The notes: generated by a model not told the origin, from the letters alone. Positions 18,595 to 27,744 are shown, counted from the stretch's first letter. The stretch: 64,000 nucleotides of DNA from Pseudohongiella sp. O18 (GCF_021729085.1 NZ_JAJSAR010000002.1:248001-312000); one strand, 5' to 3'. Numbers and translations are program-made.

Positions 18595-19491
18595 TCAGCT
18601 GCTGGATGGTGGTCGATAGGCCGCCGGTGCTGTGCTGCGATTGTTTTGCACAATGCCCAGCAATACCAGTGGCACAACAATCATCAAGCTGCCAATGACA
18701 AACCAGATATCAGGCGCCTCGGCAAACCAGATCCAGCCAATCACTATTGCCCAGATCAGACCGGTGTATTCGGCACTGGTCACCTGGTTGGCATCCACTG
18801 TCCGGTAGGCCAGCAGCACCGTCAGGCTATAGATCAGCATCAGAGTGCCGGAACTCAGTGCATAGCTGACAATATCCAGGCGCCAGCCGGGTGCCGAGAA
18901 AAACCATTCCCAGGCGAACAGTAACAGGGCCAGGGGCATCATCAAAAGATGGCTGACAAACAATTTGTGGACGGTGGACTGATCTTTCGGCAGCGACCGC
19001 ACCAGAACCGCATTGACGGCTAATGACAGTGCGCTCCCCAGCGCTGCAAGTGCACCCCAGTTAAATTCGATTGGCCGCAGAATCACCAACGTGCCAACAA
19101 AGCCACTGACGACGGCAAACATACTCAGCGGTGTGAGTTTTTCGCCGAACAGCACCACAGCCAGCACCATGACCATCAGGGGAGCTACGTAAAAAACCGC
19201 ATTGGCAGTTGCCAGTGGTAGCGTTGTCAGCGCCACGACCATACAAAATACGCCCAGCAGGGCCGTCAGCGAGCGCACAAGATGCACCTTGAATCCTGCG
19301 AATGGCGCCCTGTGATTGAACTGCCGATAAAAGGGAAGCAGCAGTAGCAGCGTGATCAGTGTTCGGATGACAATAAACTGGAAGATGGGTGCGTCGCTGC
19401 CCATCAGCTTCACGACCACATCCGAAAGCACAGCGAGTGCGTTGCCGACGATCAGCAAAATCATGGCGCTGTGCAGGGTATGCCCTGACAT
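18595..19491 (-). CDS. EamA/DMT-family transporter
   Basis: This inner-membrane transporter of about 298 residues has ten predicted hydrophobic segments in two EamA repeats. The first repeat ends near VSGFVGTLVILRP, and the second ends near IVVPLVLLGIVQN. DMT members move amino acids, nucleosides or other metabolites, usually outward; the substrate here is unknown. ATG 19491 is the likely start, with a TTG 21 bases further upstream as an alternative. It lies 92 bases before the radical SAM gene on the same strand, and no hairpin separates them, so it may lead the same operon. Confidence 0.85.
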   Translation of the reverse strand: MSGHTLHSAMILLIVGNALAVLSDVVVKLMGSDAPIFQFIVIRTLITLLLLLPFYRQFNHRAPFAGFKVHLVRSLTALLGVFCMVVALTTLPLATANAVFYVAPLMVMVLAVVLFGEKLTPLSMFAVVSGFVGTLVILRPIEFNWGALAALGSALSLAVNAVLVRSLPKDQSTVHKLFVSHLLMMPLALLLFAWEWFFSAPGWRLDIVSYALSSGTLMLIYSLTVLLAYRTVDANQVTSAEYTGLIWAIVIGWIWFAEAPDIWFVIGSLMIVVPLVLLGIVQNNRSTAPAAYRPPSSS

Positions 19492-19524
19492 GCTCCGTAT
19501 CCCCGAAAACAATGATTAAGGTCG

Positions 19525-19556
19525 CCAGACGCACTGCCACCCTGGAGTGCGTCTGG
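19525..19556 (-). terminator. Hairpin after pepA
   Basis: Perfect 11-base arms CCAGACGCACT (19525-19535) and AGTGCGTCTGG (19546-19556) with a 10-base loop lie 31 bases past the pepA stop and before the EamA gene. There is no clear T run downstream on the minus strand, so it may be a weak intrinsic terminator or an RNA-stabilising stem. Confidence 0.55.
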
Positions 19557-19586
19557 TTCAGAAAGGGCCGACTCTTGTGCGCTTTG

Positions 19587-21077
19587 TCAGGCTTTCTGTT
19601 GACGCAGGTATTCAACCAGCAGCGGAACCGGACGTCCGGTTGCGCCTTTTAACGCGCCGCCAAACCAGGCCGTGCCAGCGATATCCAGGTGTGCCCACTG
19701 GAATTTTTCAGTGAACCGCGACAGGAAGCAGGCCGCTGTGATGGTGCCGGCTTTGGGACCACCAATGTTGGCAATGTCAGCAAAATTTGAGTCCAGCAGA
19801 GCCTGGTATTCATCGCTCATGGGCAGGCGCCAGACGGTATCCAGCGTGGTCTGACCAATCTTGAACAGCTCATCAGCCAATGGGTCATGGTTGCTTAGCA
19901 TGGCGGTGTTGACGTCGCCAAAGGTGGCCACGGCCGCGCCCGTCAGTGTTGCAACATCGATGACAGTTTTGGGTTTGAAGCGCTCTGCATAGGTCAGTGC
20001 ATCACACAATACCAGTCGGCCTTCTGCATCGGTATTGAGAATCTCGATGGTCTTGCCGGACATGCTGGTAACGATATCGCCGGGTTTGGTTGCCCGGCCA
20101 CTGGGCATGTTTTCAGCAGCGGCAATCACTGCCACAACATTAATCGGCAGGTTGAGTTCTGCCACGGCTGTCATTGTACCTATTACTGAGGCCGCACCGC
20201 ACATGTCGAACTTCATTTCGTCCATGCCCAGTCCTGGCTTCAGGCTGATGCCGCCAGTGTCGAAGGTGATGCCTTTGCCAACCAGACAGTAAGGTCGGCT
20301 GTTGGCTTTTGTGGTGCCTTTATGTTCGATGACAATCAGGCGGGACTCCTGATCAGAGCCGTGACCCACTGACAGCAATGAACCCATACCGAGTCGTTCC
20401 ATCTGCTTTTCGGTCAGGGCTTTGACCTTCAGAGATTTGTACTTCAGGCCCATTTCTGTGGCGCGCTGCGCCAGGTATGACGGTGTGCAGATATTTCCAG
20501 GCAGATTGCCCAGCTCTCTTGTCACGCTCATGCCGGCACTGATTGCCTGACCTGCCTGCAATGCCTGATCCAGCGACTTTTTGGTGCTGCCCGTGGGTGC
20601 TGCAATGCCAACCGATTTCAGGCTCAGTGGTGGCGCTTTTTTGCTTTTGGTCTGGTCGTAACGGTACTGGGCATTGCCGAGTTCCATGGTCAACTGTGTG
20701 ACAGTCCATTCGCCATCGCGCTCTTTTACCGGAACCTGTGCCAGCGCCACCAGGGCCGATTTTGCGGGGGTCTTGTTCAGGGCCTGGGCGGCGGCACGGA
20801 CCGCCTTGCGCCAGATTTTGGCTTCGGCCGGTGCGCTCTCCCCAACACCTACCAGCAGCAGTCGATCCGTCAATGAACTGTCTGCAACCGGCACCAGCAA
20901 AGTCTCGCCAGCATTGCCTTTAATGTCGCCGGCTTTATGCAGTGATTTGATCAGTGCGGCCAGCTTGTCGTCCAGTGGGATATCCTCGGCCAGCAGGCCG
21001 GTTTTTTGGCATACACCCAGTACCAGGCAGTCGTGTTTTTTGCCCAGATTCTTGTCGGCGAGCAGCTGAAATTTCAT
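19587..21077 (-). CDS. pepA: Leucyl aminopeptidase PepA
   Basis: PepA is a hexameric, two-metal M17 aminopeptidase of the cytoplasm; in E. coli it also binds DNA and aids Xer recombination. The 496 residues are normal. Metal and catalytic residues lie in VGKGITFDTGG (Lys and Asp) and in NTDAEGRLVLCDAL, the family signature. An N-terminal macro-like domain covers about 160 residues. AGGA lies 7 bases before the ATG. The gene is divergent from a thioesterase gene and lptFG; lptF is commonly divergent from pepA in Gammaproteobacteria, but the inserted thioesterase is not standard. Confidence 0.97.
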   Translation of the reverse strand: MKFQLLADKNLGKKHDCLVLGVCQKTGLLAEDIPLDDKLAALIKSLHKAGDIKGNAGETLLVPVADSSLTDRLLLVGVGESAPAEAKIWRKAVRAAAQALNKTPAKSALVALAQVPVKERDGEWTVTQLTMELGNAQYRYDQTKSKKAPPLSLKSVGIAAPTGSTKKSLDQALQAGQAISAGMSVTRELGNLPGNICTPSYLAQRATEMGLKYKSLKVKALTEKQMERLGMGSLLSVGHGSDQESRLIVIEHKGTTKANSRPYCLVGKGITFDTGGISLKPGLGMDEMKFDMCGAASVIGTMTAVAELNLPINVVAVIAAAENMPSGRATKPGDIVTSMSGKTIEILNTDAEGRLVLCDALTYAERFKPKTVIDVATLTGAAVATFGDVNTAMLSNHDPLADELFKIGQTTLDTVWRLPMSDEYQALLDSNFADIANIGGPKAGTITAACFLSRFTEKFQWAHLDIAGTAWFGGALKGATGRPVPLLVEYLRQQKA

Positions 21078-21222
21078 AGAAGTTTCCTGAAAAGTGCGTT
21101 ATCAAAAGGGTAACTGCCTGACATGCTAGAGAATTACGCGCGGCATGGCAATAAGTGTACTTTAGTGCCCCAGACGATTAAAATTGGCGCCTCATTTTCT
21201 CAGCAGGCAACATGGAGCGGTT

Positions 21223-21657
21223 ATGGCACGTGTCAAAATCAATATGCCGGAAGAATTCCTGTTCAGCATGGAATATCCGGTGCGCTTCAGCGACCTTGAC
21301 TACGCCCGCCACCTCAATAGTGTTGCCATGGTTCACATACTGCATGAAGCGCGTCTGCAGCTGCTGGCCAGCCTGGGACTGACCGAGTCCAATATTTTCG
21401 GGCTGGGTATGGTCGTGACCGATATGGCCATTGATTATCGTTCTGAATCGTTTGCCAAGGATGTGCTGGTCATAGAAGTGGGAGTCGGGCGTTTCAACAA
21501 GTACGGCTGTGATATCTGCTTTCAGATCACCAACTCCGCGCTGGATCGGGTTGTCTGCAATGCCAAGCAGGGCGTTGTTTTTTTTGATTTTGACAAGCAC
21601 AAGATCGCCCCTGTGCCGCCTGCCTTCAAAACTCTGGTGGGCGAGAGTGAAATTTAA
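21223..21657 (+). CDS. Hotdog-fold acyl-CoA thioesterase
   Basis: This 144-residue cytoplasmic protein has the 4HBT hotdog fold. The catalytic region reads VRFSDLDYARHLNSVAMVH, where the second Asp takes the place of the usual catalytic acid in the D-x-x-x-H-x-N pattern. The substrate is probably an acyl-CoA or related thioester; chain length cannot be read. GGAG at 21214-21217 lies 5 bases before ATG 21223, which is preferred to an in-frame start at 21184. It ends 15 bases before lptF and may be transcribed with lptFG. Confidence 0.8.
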   Translation: MARVKINMPEEFLFSMEYPVRFSDLDYARHLNSVAMVHILHEARLQLLASLGLTESNIFGLGMVVTDMAIDYRSESFAKDVLVIEVGVGRFNKYGCDICFQITNSALDRVVCNAKQGVVFFDFDKHKIAPVPPAFKTLVGESEI

Positions 21658-21672
21658 ACGGGACGCTGCCCA

Positions 21673-22803
21673 GTGATCCTGTTCCGCTATCTTGCCCGTC
21701 AACTGCTGCAGGTCACTGCGGCCGTAACACTGATCCTGTTGGTAGTGTCCTTCACCTCAAGATTTCTGCAGTATCTGGGCGATGCTGTTGCCGGGCAGAT
21801 GACAACCGATATTCTGCTGCTGTTGATGTCGTTCCGGCTGCCCGAGTTTCTCACCATCATCGTACCCTTCGCGTGGTTTTTGGCCGTCCTGCTGACTTAT
21901 GGTCGTATGTATGCTGAGAATGAACTGGTTGTCCTGCATGCCTGTGGTTACAGTCGCCGCCGGCTGCTTGGCGTGACCACCCTGATTGCCTTGATACTGG
22001 CTACGCTGATGGGTCTGCTGAGTCTTTACGCAGCCCCGGCAGGTCTGCAACAGACCGAACGATTGCGTCAGTCTCAGCAGGAACTGACGGAAATAGACCT
22101 GATCGTTGCCGGACAGTTTCAGGAGTTCAACCGCGGACAGCGGGTGACCTACGCAGAAACCATTTCCGAAACCGGCCAGGGCCGCCAGCTCAACAATACC
22201 TTTGTGGTGGTCAGGGACCCAACGCCGCCGGAAGGCGAGTCCGGTCTGCGAGTGATGATTGCAGAAACCGCCCGACCCGTGCTCGATGAGCCCAGCGGGC
22301 GTCGCTTCATGCTGCTGGAAAACGGTGTGTTTTATGACGGCACACCAGGTCAGGCAGACTACACCATCACAGACTTTGTGCAGCAGGGCATACTGCTGCC
22401 AGAACAGGTCGGCATTGCGCCGGTACTGGAAGAAAAAGCCCTGCCGACACTGGCGCTGCTTGGTTCGGCAGACCCTGCCTATCAGGCGGAACTGCAGTGG
22501 CGCATTTCAGTGGTCCTGCTGCTGCCCATTCTGTCCTTGATTGCGGTGCCTCTTAGCAAGGTCGAACCGCGTCAGGGGCGTTTTGCCAGGCTGGTGCCCG
22601 CGGCACTGCTGTATGGTGTCTATTTCATGCTGCTGCAGGTGTCTCGTGACGCCATTGAAGAGGGTGAGCTGCCGGTGCTGGTCGGACTCTGGTGGGTACA
22701 TCTGATGTTTCTTGCCGGCGGTCTGTGGCTGATGCTGCGCGGTCGGCCCAGGGTCAGCCAGGCTTCCCGCCTCGCGTCCGGGCCAGAGGGTCAGCCCTCA
22801 TGA
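21673..22803 (+). CDS. lptF: LPS export permease LptF
   Basis: LptF, with LptG and two copies of LptB, lifts lipopolysaccharide from the inner membrane onto the Lpt bridge. The 376 residues show three N-terminal membrane segments, a periplasmic beta-jellyroll of about 150 residues (roughly 110-270), and three C-terminal segments. The opening ILFRYLARQLLQVTAAVTL and LLTYGRMYAENELVVLHACG are typical of YjgP. The start is GTG. The stop overlaps the lptG start as ATGA, so the partners are coupled. The protein ends in a basic, disordered tail. Confidence 0.95.
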   Translation: MILFRYLARQLLQVTAAVTLILLVVSFTSRFLQYLGDAVAGQMTTDILLLLMSFRLPEFLTIIVPFAWFLAVLLTYGRMYAENELVVLHACGYSRRRLLGVTTLIALILATLMGLLSLYAAPAGLQQTERLRQSQQELTEIDLIVAGQFQEFNRGQRVTYAETISETGQGRQLNNTFVVVRDPTPPEGESGLRVMIAETARPVLDEPSGRRFMLLENGVFYDGTPGQADYTITDFVQQGILLPEQVGIAPVLEEKALPTLALLGSADPAYQAELQWRISVVLLLPILSLIAVPLSKVEPRQGRFARLVPAALLYGVYFMLLQVSRDAIEEGELPVLVGLWWVHLMFLAGGLWLMLRGRPRVSQASRLASGPEGQPS

Positions 22804-23873
22804 GCATGCTGTCCCGATACGTGACGCGAACGGTGCTTGGCGCAATGCTGATTGTGCTGGGCCTGATTACCACGATTGACCTGATCTTCACGCTGGCTGA
22901 CGAGCTGGGCAGTACCAATCAGTTTTACACAGCTGCGAATGCCTTTGCTTACGTGATGAAAACCCTGCCTACCAGCGTTTACGAGCTGCTTCCCTACATT
23001 GCTCTGGGTGGCGCGATTATCGGGCTGGGTGTGCTGGCCTCCAGTCAGGAACTGCTGATCATGCAGGCAGCCGGTGTCAAGACGCACACACTGATAGGGT
23101 GGGTAATGATTCCCGTTCTGGGTGTCATGCTGTTTGGTCTGGTTCTGGGTGAATGGGTGGCGCCGACTCTGCAGCAACAGGCGCAAAGTGATCGTGCCAT
23201 GACCATGAGCGGTGGGCAGGCGATCAGCAGTGATGAGGGGGAATGGCGCAAGATTGGTGATCAGTTTATTCATATCAATGCCATTGCACCGGGCGGGCGC
23301 GAGCTGTTTGGTATCACCATTTTCGCCCTGAACGTCGAGCGCCGGGTAGCAAGCAGCCGCTTTGCGCAGCGTGGTGAATATGTCGACACCGATGGTCAGT
23401 CCTACTGGCGTCTTTACGATGTGCAGCAGACTGTATTCGGCGACACTCAGTTGCAGGGCAGTCGCCAGCCGGAGTATCGATGGGACGTTGATATGTCGCC
23501 GGAACTGTTAAGCGTATTGCTGGTCCGGCCAGACCGACAGTCGATCAGCGGTCTGTTCCAGTTTGCACGCTATTTTGACAGCGAGGGTCTGGACAGCAGC
23601 AGCTATTACCTGGCGTTCTGGAAAAAACTGATGCAGCCCCTGGCGACTCTGAGCCTGGTGCTGCTGGCGGTATCATTTGTATTTGGACCGCTGCGTGAAG
23701 CTACCATGGGGCACCGTGTGTTTGTCGCCATAGCGATATCGCTGGTGTTTACCATTGTCCAGCGCACCATTGAGCCTGTCACATTATTGTATGGCATCAG
23801 CCCGTTCCTGGCAGCACTGCTACCGGTACTGCTGTGTGTGTCGATTGGTGTCGTGCTGTTGCGCCGAGTCTGA
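22800..23873 (+). CDS. lptG: LPS export permease LptG
   Basis: LptG is the second transmembrane half of the LptB2FG complex. The 357 residues have the same plan as LptF: membrane segments, periplasmic jellyroll, membrane segments. SRYVTRTVLGAMLIVLGLIT opens it, and GLGVLASSQELLIMQAAGV is the family's coupling-helix region. ATG 22800 overlaps the lptF stop and gives the normal N-terminus; the frame is open back to 22692 but that part is lptF in another frame. It faces the leuA-like gene with a 33-base gap. Confidence 0.95.
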   Translation: MSMLSRYVTRTVLGAMLIVLGLITTIDLIFTLADELGSTNQFYTAANAFAYVMKTLPTSVYELLPYIALGGAIIGLGVLASSQELLIMQAAGVKTHTLIGWVMIPVLGVMLFGLVLGEWVAPTLQQQAQSDRAMTMSGGQAISSDEGEWRKIGDQFIHINAIAPGGRELFGITIFALNVERRVASSRFAQRGEYVDTDGQSYWRLYDVQQTVFGDTQLQGSRQPEYRWDVDMSPELLSVLLVRPDRQSISGLFQFARYFDSEGLDSSSYYLAFWKKLMQPLATLSLVLLAVSFVFGPLREATMGHRVFVAIAISLVFTIVQRTIEPVTLLYGISPFLAALLPVLLCVSIGVVLLRRV

Positions 23874-23906
23874 CTGATCGCCATCCAGCTCAGCATCGCT
23901 GCCTGA

Positions 23907-25454
23907 TCAGGGGATCAGTGCATGCATACGGATGTTGATCATGCGCAGCGTGGCCTTGACCGCCGCCAGCACCTGGTTGGCATCCACGCCACGGGTTTTT
24001 ATCTCCCGCTCCTCAACCCGCCAGGTAATGATACATTCAGTCAACGCATTGGTATTGCCGCCACGTGGAATGTGGACTTCATAATCGACCAGTGCCGGCA
24101 TGACAAAGTCGCGCTTCTTGAGGATTTTGCTGATGGCATCAATGAAGGCTGCAAAGCCGCCATTCCCCGATCCTGAAGCGTTGTAGTTCTTGCCCTGAAT
24201 GGTCACGCGTATGCTGGCGGTACTGTCGACATCCAGTCCACTGCTGATGTAGCAGTTCAGCAATTCGATGTAACGGTACTCGCGCCGTTCGAGCACATCG
24301 GCAATGATGAACGGCAGATCGTCAGCCGTGATCAAAGCCTTGGAGTCCCCAAGCTTGACGATTTCCTGCAACACCTTGCGCTGATCTTCGTCGGACAGTT
24401 CCAGGCCCAGCTCTTCCAGGTTATTGGCCAGAGAGGCCTTGCCACTCATTTTGCCCAGTGCGTAGGTGCGCTTGCGGGCAAAACGTTCCGGACGCAGGGC
24501 AGTGATATAGAGCCCGCCTTTCTGGTCACCATCGGCGTGAATGCCTGCGGTTTGAGTAAAGACATCGGCACCAACGATGGGCGCATTGGCGGCGACCCAT
24601 TTGCCTGAAAAATTTTCGACCATGCGACTCAGCATGGCGATGCGGGTTTCATCGATGGACAGTCGGACATTCATTTTGTCTTTTAATACGACGGCGACTT
24701 CCGCCAGTGATGCATTACCGGCGCGTTCGCCGAGGCAGTTGATGGTGCAATGAATGGTGTCGACACCGGCTTTCACTGCGGCCATCACGTTGGCAGTGGC
24801 CAGCCCGTAGTCATTGTGGGGATGGAAGTCAAAGCGTTGATCGGGAAAGCGATCCACCATGTCGGAGAGCGCTTCGAACACTTCGTCCGGAGTCATGACG
24901 CCCAGTGTGTCAGGCAGCATGAAGTTGCGAATCCCAATATCGCTGACACCGGCCACCAGGCTATAAACATACTCACGGCTGTCTCGGTAACCATTGGACC
25001 AGTCTTCCAGATACATGTTTACCTGCAGGCCGTTTTCATGCGCGTAGGCCACGGTCCGTCTGATGTCGTCGACATGCTGTTCCAGCGTTCTGCCCAGCTG
25101 CTCGCGGCAGTGTTTTTCGCTGCCTTTTGCCAGCAGGTTGATGACCTTGCCGCCGGCATCGCGAACCCAGTTGACGCTCAGTGTGTAATCCACAAAGCCA
25201 AGCACCTCGACTTTCTCCAGCAGGCCTTCCTGCGCCGCCCAGGCATTAATATCGGCGACTGCCTGTTGTTCGCCCGCAGAGACTCGCGCTGAAGCAACTT
25301 CAATACGGTCAACACGCAGCGCCTGCAGCAGTGACTTGGCAATCTGCAGCTTTTCCTTGGGCGTGAAGGAAACACTCTGGGTCTGTTCACCATCGCGTAG
25401 CGTGGTGTCCAGCAGGCGAATGTGGCGGCGTGTGTCGTTGGCCGTGTCTGTCAT
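23907..25454 (-). CDS. Isopropylmalate/citramalate synthase-like enzyme
   Basis: This 515-residue enzyme condenses acetyl-CoA with a 2-oxo acid. The TIM barrel shows LLDTTLRDGEQTQ (catalytic Arg and metal Asp) and the metal pair DFHPHNDYG. NCLGERAGNASL and AGIHADGDQKGG follow. The C-terminal 120 residues form a LeuA-type allosteric domain, ending in a region with DYEVHIPRGGNTNAL. The sequence is an unusual member, and whether it makes 2-isopropylmalate or citramalate cannot be decided by eye. leuB lies 1.2 kb away on the same strand, with two genes on the other strand between them, which favours leucine synthesis. leuC and leuD are not in the window. Confidence 0.82.
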   Translation of the reverse strand: MTDTANDTRRHIRLLDTTLRDGEQTQSVSFTPKEKLQIAKSLLQALRVDRIEVASARVSAGEQQAVADINAWAAQEGLLEKVEVLGFVDYTLSVNWVRDAGGKVINLLAKGSEKHCREQLGRTLEQHVDDIRRTVAYAHENGLQVNMYLEDWSNGYRDSREYVYSLVAGVSDIGIRNFMLPDTLGVMTPDEVFEALSDMVDRFPDQRFDFHPHNDYGLATANVMAAVKAGVDTIHCTINCLGERAGNASLAEVAVVLKDKMNVRLSIDETRIAMLSRMVENFSGKWVAANAPIVGADVFTQTAGIHADGDQKGGLYITALRPERFARKRTYALGKMSGKASLANNLEELGLELSDEDQRKVLQEIVKLGDSKALITADDLPFIIADVLERREYRYIELLNCYISSGLDVDSTASIRVTIQGKNYNASGSGNGGFAAFIDAISKILKKRDFVMPALVDYEVHIPRGGNTNALTECIITWRVEEREIKTRGVDANQVLAAVKATLRMINIRMHALIP

Positions 25455-25543
25455 GTGTTACGGGTCCCGGTACTGGTCTGGACGAGAGCGGCGATTCTAT
25501 CAGAGTTTAAGTTTGTGGCGAAATGACCGATAATGAGGGCATG

Positions 25544-26044
25544 ATGACAAACAAACTGAAGCTGTCAATTTTCTCCCTGTTCCTGCTGCCCGCTCTGGGT
25601 CTGACCCCCGGTGTGGTCCAGGCGCAGAGTATTTCCGGTGGCAGCACTGAGCTGCTTGACGAGAAGGAAATAGCCCGTCTGTGGCTGCCTGCCAGTTATT
25701 CGCATTTACAGAATCAGCTGGTTCTTGCAGCACGCCGGGCAGCCCGTCACGAGGATTGTCAGGAAGTGTTGTACGGACGTCTGAATGAGTATCGCACAGA
25801 ACGTGATGAGCCCTCGTTTACGATCATGTGTATGAAGGATGTGCGTACCACCTTTGATCAGGTGTTTTTTGCCAGTGAGCTCGACGGTGAGTCGCTGGAT
25901 GAGCCGAGGCAGCAACCTAGCTCTGAGGAGCTGGAGCAGTTGCGTGGTCTGCTGCAGTCAGTGGCTCCGAATCGACGTGTTCCTGGCAGCGAAGATGACG
26001 CGGACGAAGCTGCAGTCGATACAACCCCGCCGGAAGTATTCTGA
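25544..26044 (+). CDS. Exported protein of unknown function
   Basis: This protein of about 166 residues has a clear Sec signal peptide (KLKLSIFSLFLLPALGLTPG, cut near VQAQ). The mature part is helical, with DCQEVLYGRL and SFTIMCMKD; two cysteines may pair. The last 45 residues are acidic and probably disordered. I recognise no family. GAGG lies 5 bases before ATG 25544, which is the best of three in-frame starts (25523, 25541, 25544). It ends 4 bases before the RDD gene, so the two are co-transcribed. Confidence 0.7.
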   Translation: MTNKLKLSIFSLFLLPALGLTPGVVQAQSISGGSTELLDEKEIARLWLPASYSHLQNQLVLAARRAARHEDCQEVLYGRLNEYRTERDEPSFTIMCMKDVRTTFDQVFFASELDGESLDEPRQQPSSEELEQLRGLLQSVAPNRRVPGSEDDADEAAVDTTPPEVF

Positions 26045-26048
26045 ACCC

Positions 26049-26612
26049 ATGAGTGATTCCCGTCAGGCGCCAGACTCCGGCGCCTCAGTCAAATCAGGCA
26101 AAACCAAAATCGATCGCCGTCTGCTGGATGCAGCAGAAATCGCCGAGCTGCCGCGTGCAGGGCTGCTGCGGCGTCTGGCAGCGCTGCTGTACGATATGTT
26201 TCTGGTGGCGGCTATCTGGTTCTGTTTTGGCTACGTACTGCTGTTTATCTTCGGCTTTTTTGCGGACAACACCAGTCAACTGGTGGACGGCGAGGTGGTT
26301 ACGCACCCGGTGCTGTCTGCTCTGCAGTTTGTCATGATGGTGAGTACTTCACTGGCGTTCTACGTGTGGTTCTGGTGCCGCAGTGGTCAGACGCTGGGCA
26401 TGATTGCCTGGCGAATTCGGGTGCTGAGTCTGGATAATCAGCCCTTGACTGCGCGGCAGGCGGTGACACGTTTTGTTGCCGCGTGGCCAGCTTTCTGGCT
26501 GGCCGGGCTTGGGTATTTTTGGATGTACGTCGACCGGGATCGGGACGCAGTGCATGACAAGCTGTCGGGCAGCAAGGTGATCCTGCTGCCCAAACATGCC
26601 AGACCGTTCTGA
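26049..26612 (+). CDS. RDD-family membrane protein
   Basis: This 187-residue inner-membrane protein belongs to the RDD family, whose role is mostly unknown; a few members are linked to ion transport. The opening motif is in AGLLRRLAALLYDMFLVAAI, with the expected Arg and Asp at the head of the first membrane segment. The second motif region reads QTLGMIAWRIRVLS, and the end has DRDRDAVHDKLSGSKVI. There are three or four membrane segments. It follows the exported protein with a 4-base gap and faces leuB. Confidence 0.85.
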   Translation: MSDSRQAPDSGASVKSGKTKIDRRLLDAAEIAELPRAGLLRRLAALLYDMFLVAAIWFCFGYVLLFIFGFFADNTSQLVDGEVVTHPVLSALQFVMMVSTSLAFYVWFWCRSGQTLGMIAWRIRVLSLDNQPLTARQAVTRFVAAWPAFWLAGLGYFWMYVDRDRDAVHDKLSGSKVILLPKHARPF

Positions 26613-26628
26613 CGGTCCGGGCCGCCTG

Positions 26629-27744
26629 TCAGGCTGACGGTACAGGCAGCTTTCGCAGTGCCTCGACGACGCGGTCGCCAAATGCCTGGGTATCAATCAT
26701 TTTGACGTCGCTGCCGGGTTTGGACAGATCCGGAGTCGAGTAGCCGTCGGCAAATACGCTTTGCATGGCGTGCCACACGTTGCGTGATTCCTCGCGCATT
26801 CCAAAGCTCATCTCCAGCATCATTGCCACAGACCCGATCATCGAGTAAGGATTGGCGATATTCTTGCCCGCGATATCCGGAGCCGAACCATGAGAGGGCT
26901 CATAATAGGCCTTTTCGTCACCGATACATGCTGAGGGCATCAGTCCCAGAGAGCCCAGAATGCCGCCACCCTGGTCGCTGAGAATGTCGCCGAACATATT
27001 TTCCATCACCATCACGTCAAATCGACCTGGGTTCAGGCAGAGGTAGGTCGCGGCGGCATCAACCAGAATGTGTTCGATCTTTACGTCCGGGTAGTCCTTG
27101 CCAACTTCTTCAATGACCGTGTTCCACAGCACGCTCGACTTCAATACATTGCTCTTGTGGATGTTGTGCAGTACTTTTTTGCGGCTCTGTGCCGTTTCGA
27201 AGGCGACTTTGGCAATCTGACGAATCTGCACTTCGTCATACTCCAGAATCTCTTTGACATAACGAATGCCATCGGCCGTTGTGCCCGTTTCCTTCTCGCC
27301 GAAGTAAAGGCCACCGACCAGCTCACGGATGATCATGATATCAATGCCGTCACCTATGATTTCTTTTTTCAGCGGCGAGAAATGCGCAAGACCCTGTGGC
27401 AGGAATACCGGGCGGAAGTTTGCGTAGGTATTGTAACGACGGCGCAGCGGCAGCAGAGCACCACGTTCAGGCTGCATATCGACCGGGATCTTCTGTGATT
27501 CCTGGTGGTTCAGACCAATCGGACCTTTCAGAATGGCATCTGCCTCATCACATACCTTCTGGGTCTGTTCCGGAAACGGGTGGCCGCACTCAAAATAGGC
27601 GCTGGCGCCAAAGGGCGTATGGATCAGGTCAAAGGTGACGTCATTGCGCTCGGCAACGAGTTCCAGCACCTTGACCGCTTCGCGCATGATTTCCGGGCCG
27701 ATTCCGTCACCGTCGAGCAAGGCGACCTTGTAATGTTGAGACAT
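26629..27744 (-). CDS. leuB: 3-isopropylmalate dehydrogenase LeuB
   Basis: LeuB oxidises and decarboxylates 3-isopropylmalate with NAD in leucine synthesis. The 371 residues show ALLDGDGIGPEIMREA at the start, the substrate arginines in ERGALLPLRRRYNTYANFRP, MIIRELVGGLYFGE, NMFGDILSDQGGGILGSLG and EPSHGSAPDIAGKNIANP. AGGA lies 6 bases before ATG 27744; an in-frame start 48 bases earlier has no support. No leader peptide or leucine attenuator is visible upstream, and leuCD are absent from the window. Confidence 0.95.
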   Translation of the reverse strand: MSQHYKVALLDGDGIGPEIMREAVKVLELVAERNDVTFDLIHTPFGASAYFECGHPFPEQTQKVCDEADAILKGPIGLNHQESQKIPVDMQPERGALLPLRRRYNTYANFRPVFLPQGLAHFSPLKKEIIGDGIDIMIIRELVGGLYFGEKETGTTADGIRYVKEILEYDEVQIRQIAKVAFETAQSRKKVLHNIHKSNVLKSSVLWNTVIEEVGKDYPDVKIEHILVDAAATYLCLNPGRFDVMVMENMFGDILSDQGGGILGSLGLMPSACIGDEKAYYEPSHGSAPDIAGKNIANPYSMIGSVAMMLEMSFGMREESRNVWHAMQSVFADGYSTPDLSKPGSDVKMIDTQAFGDRVVEALRKLPVPSA

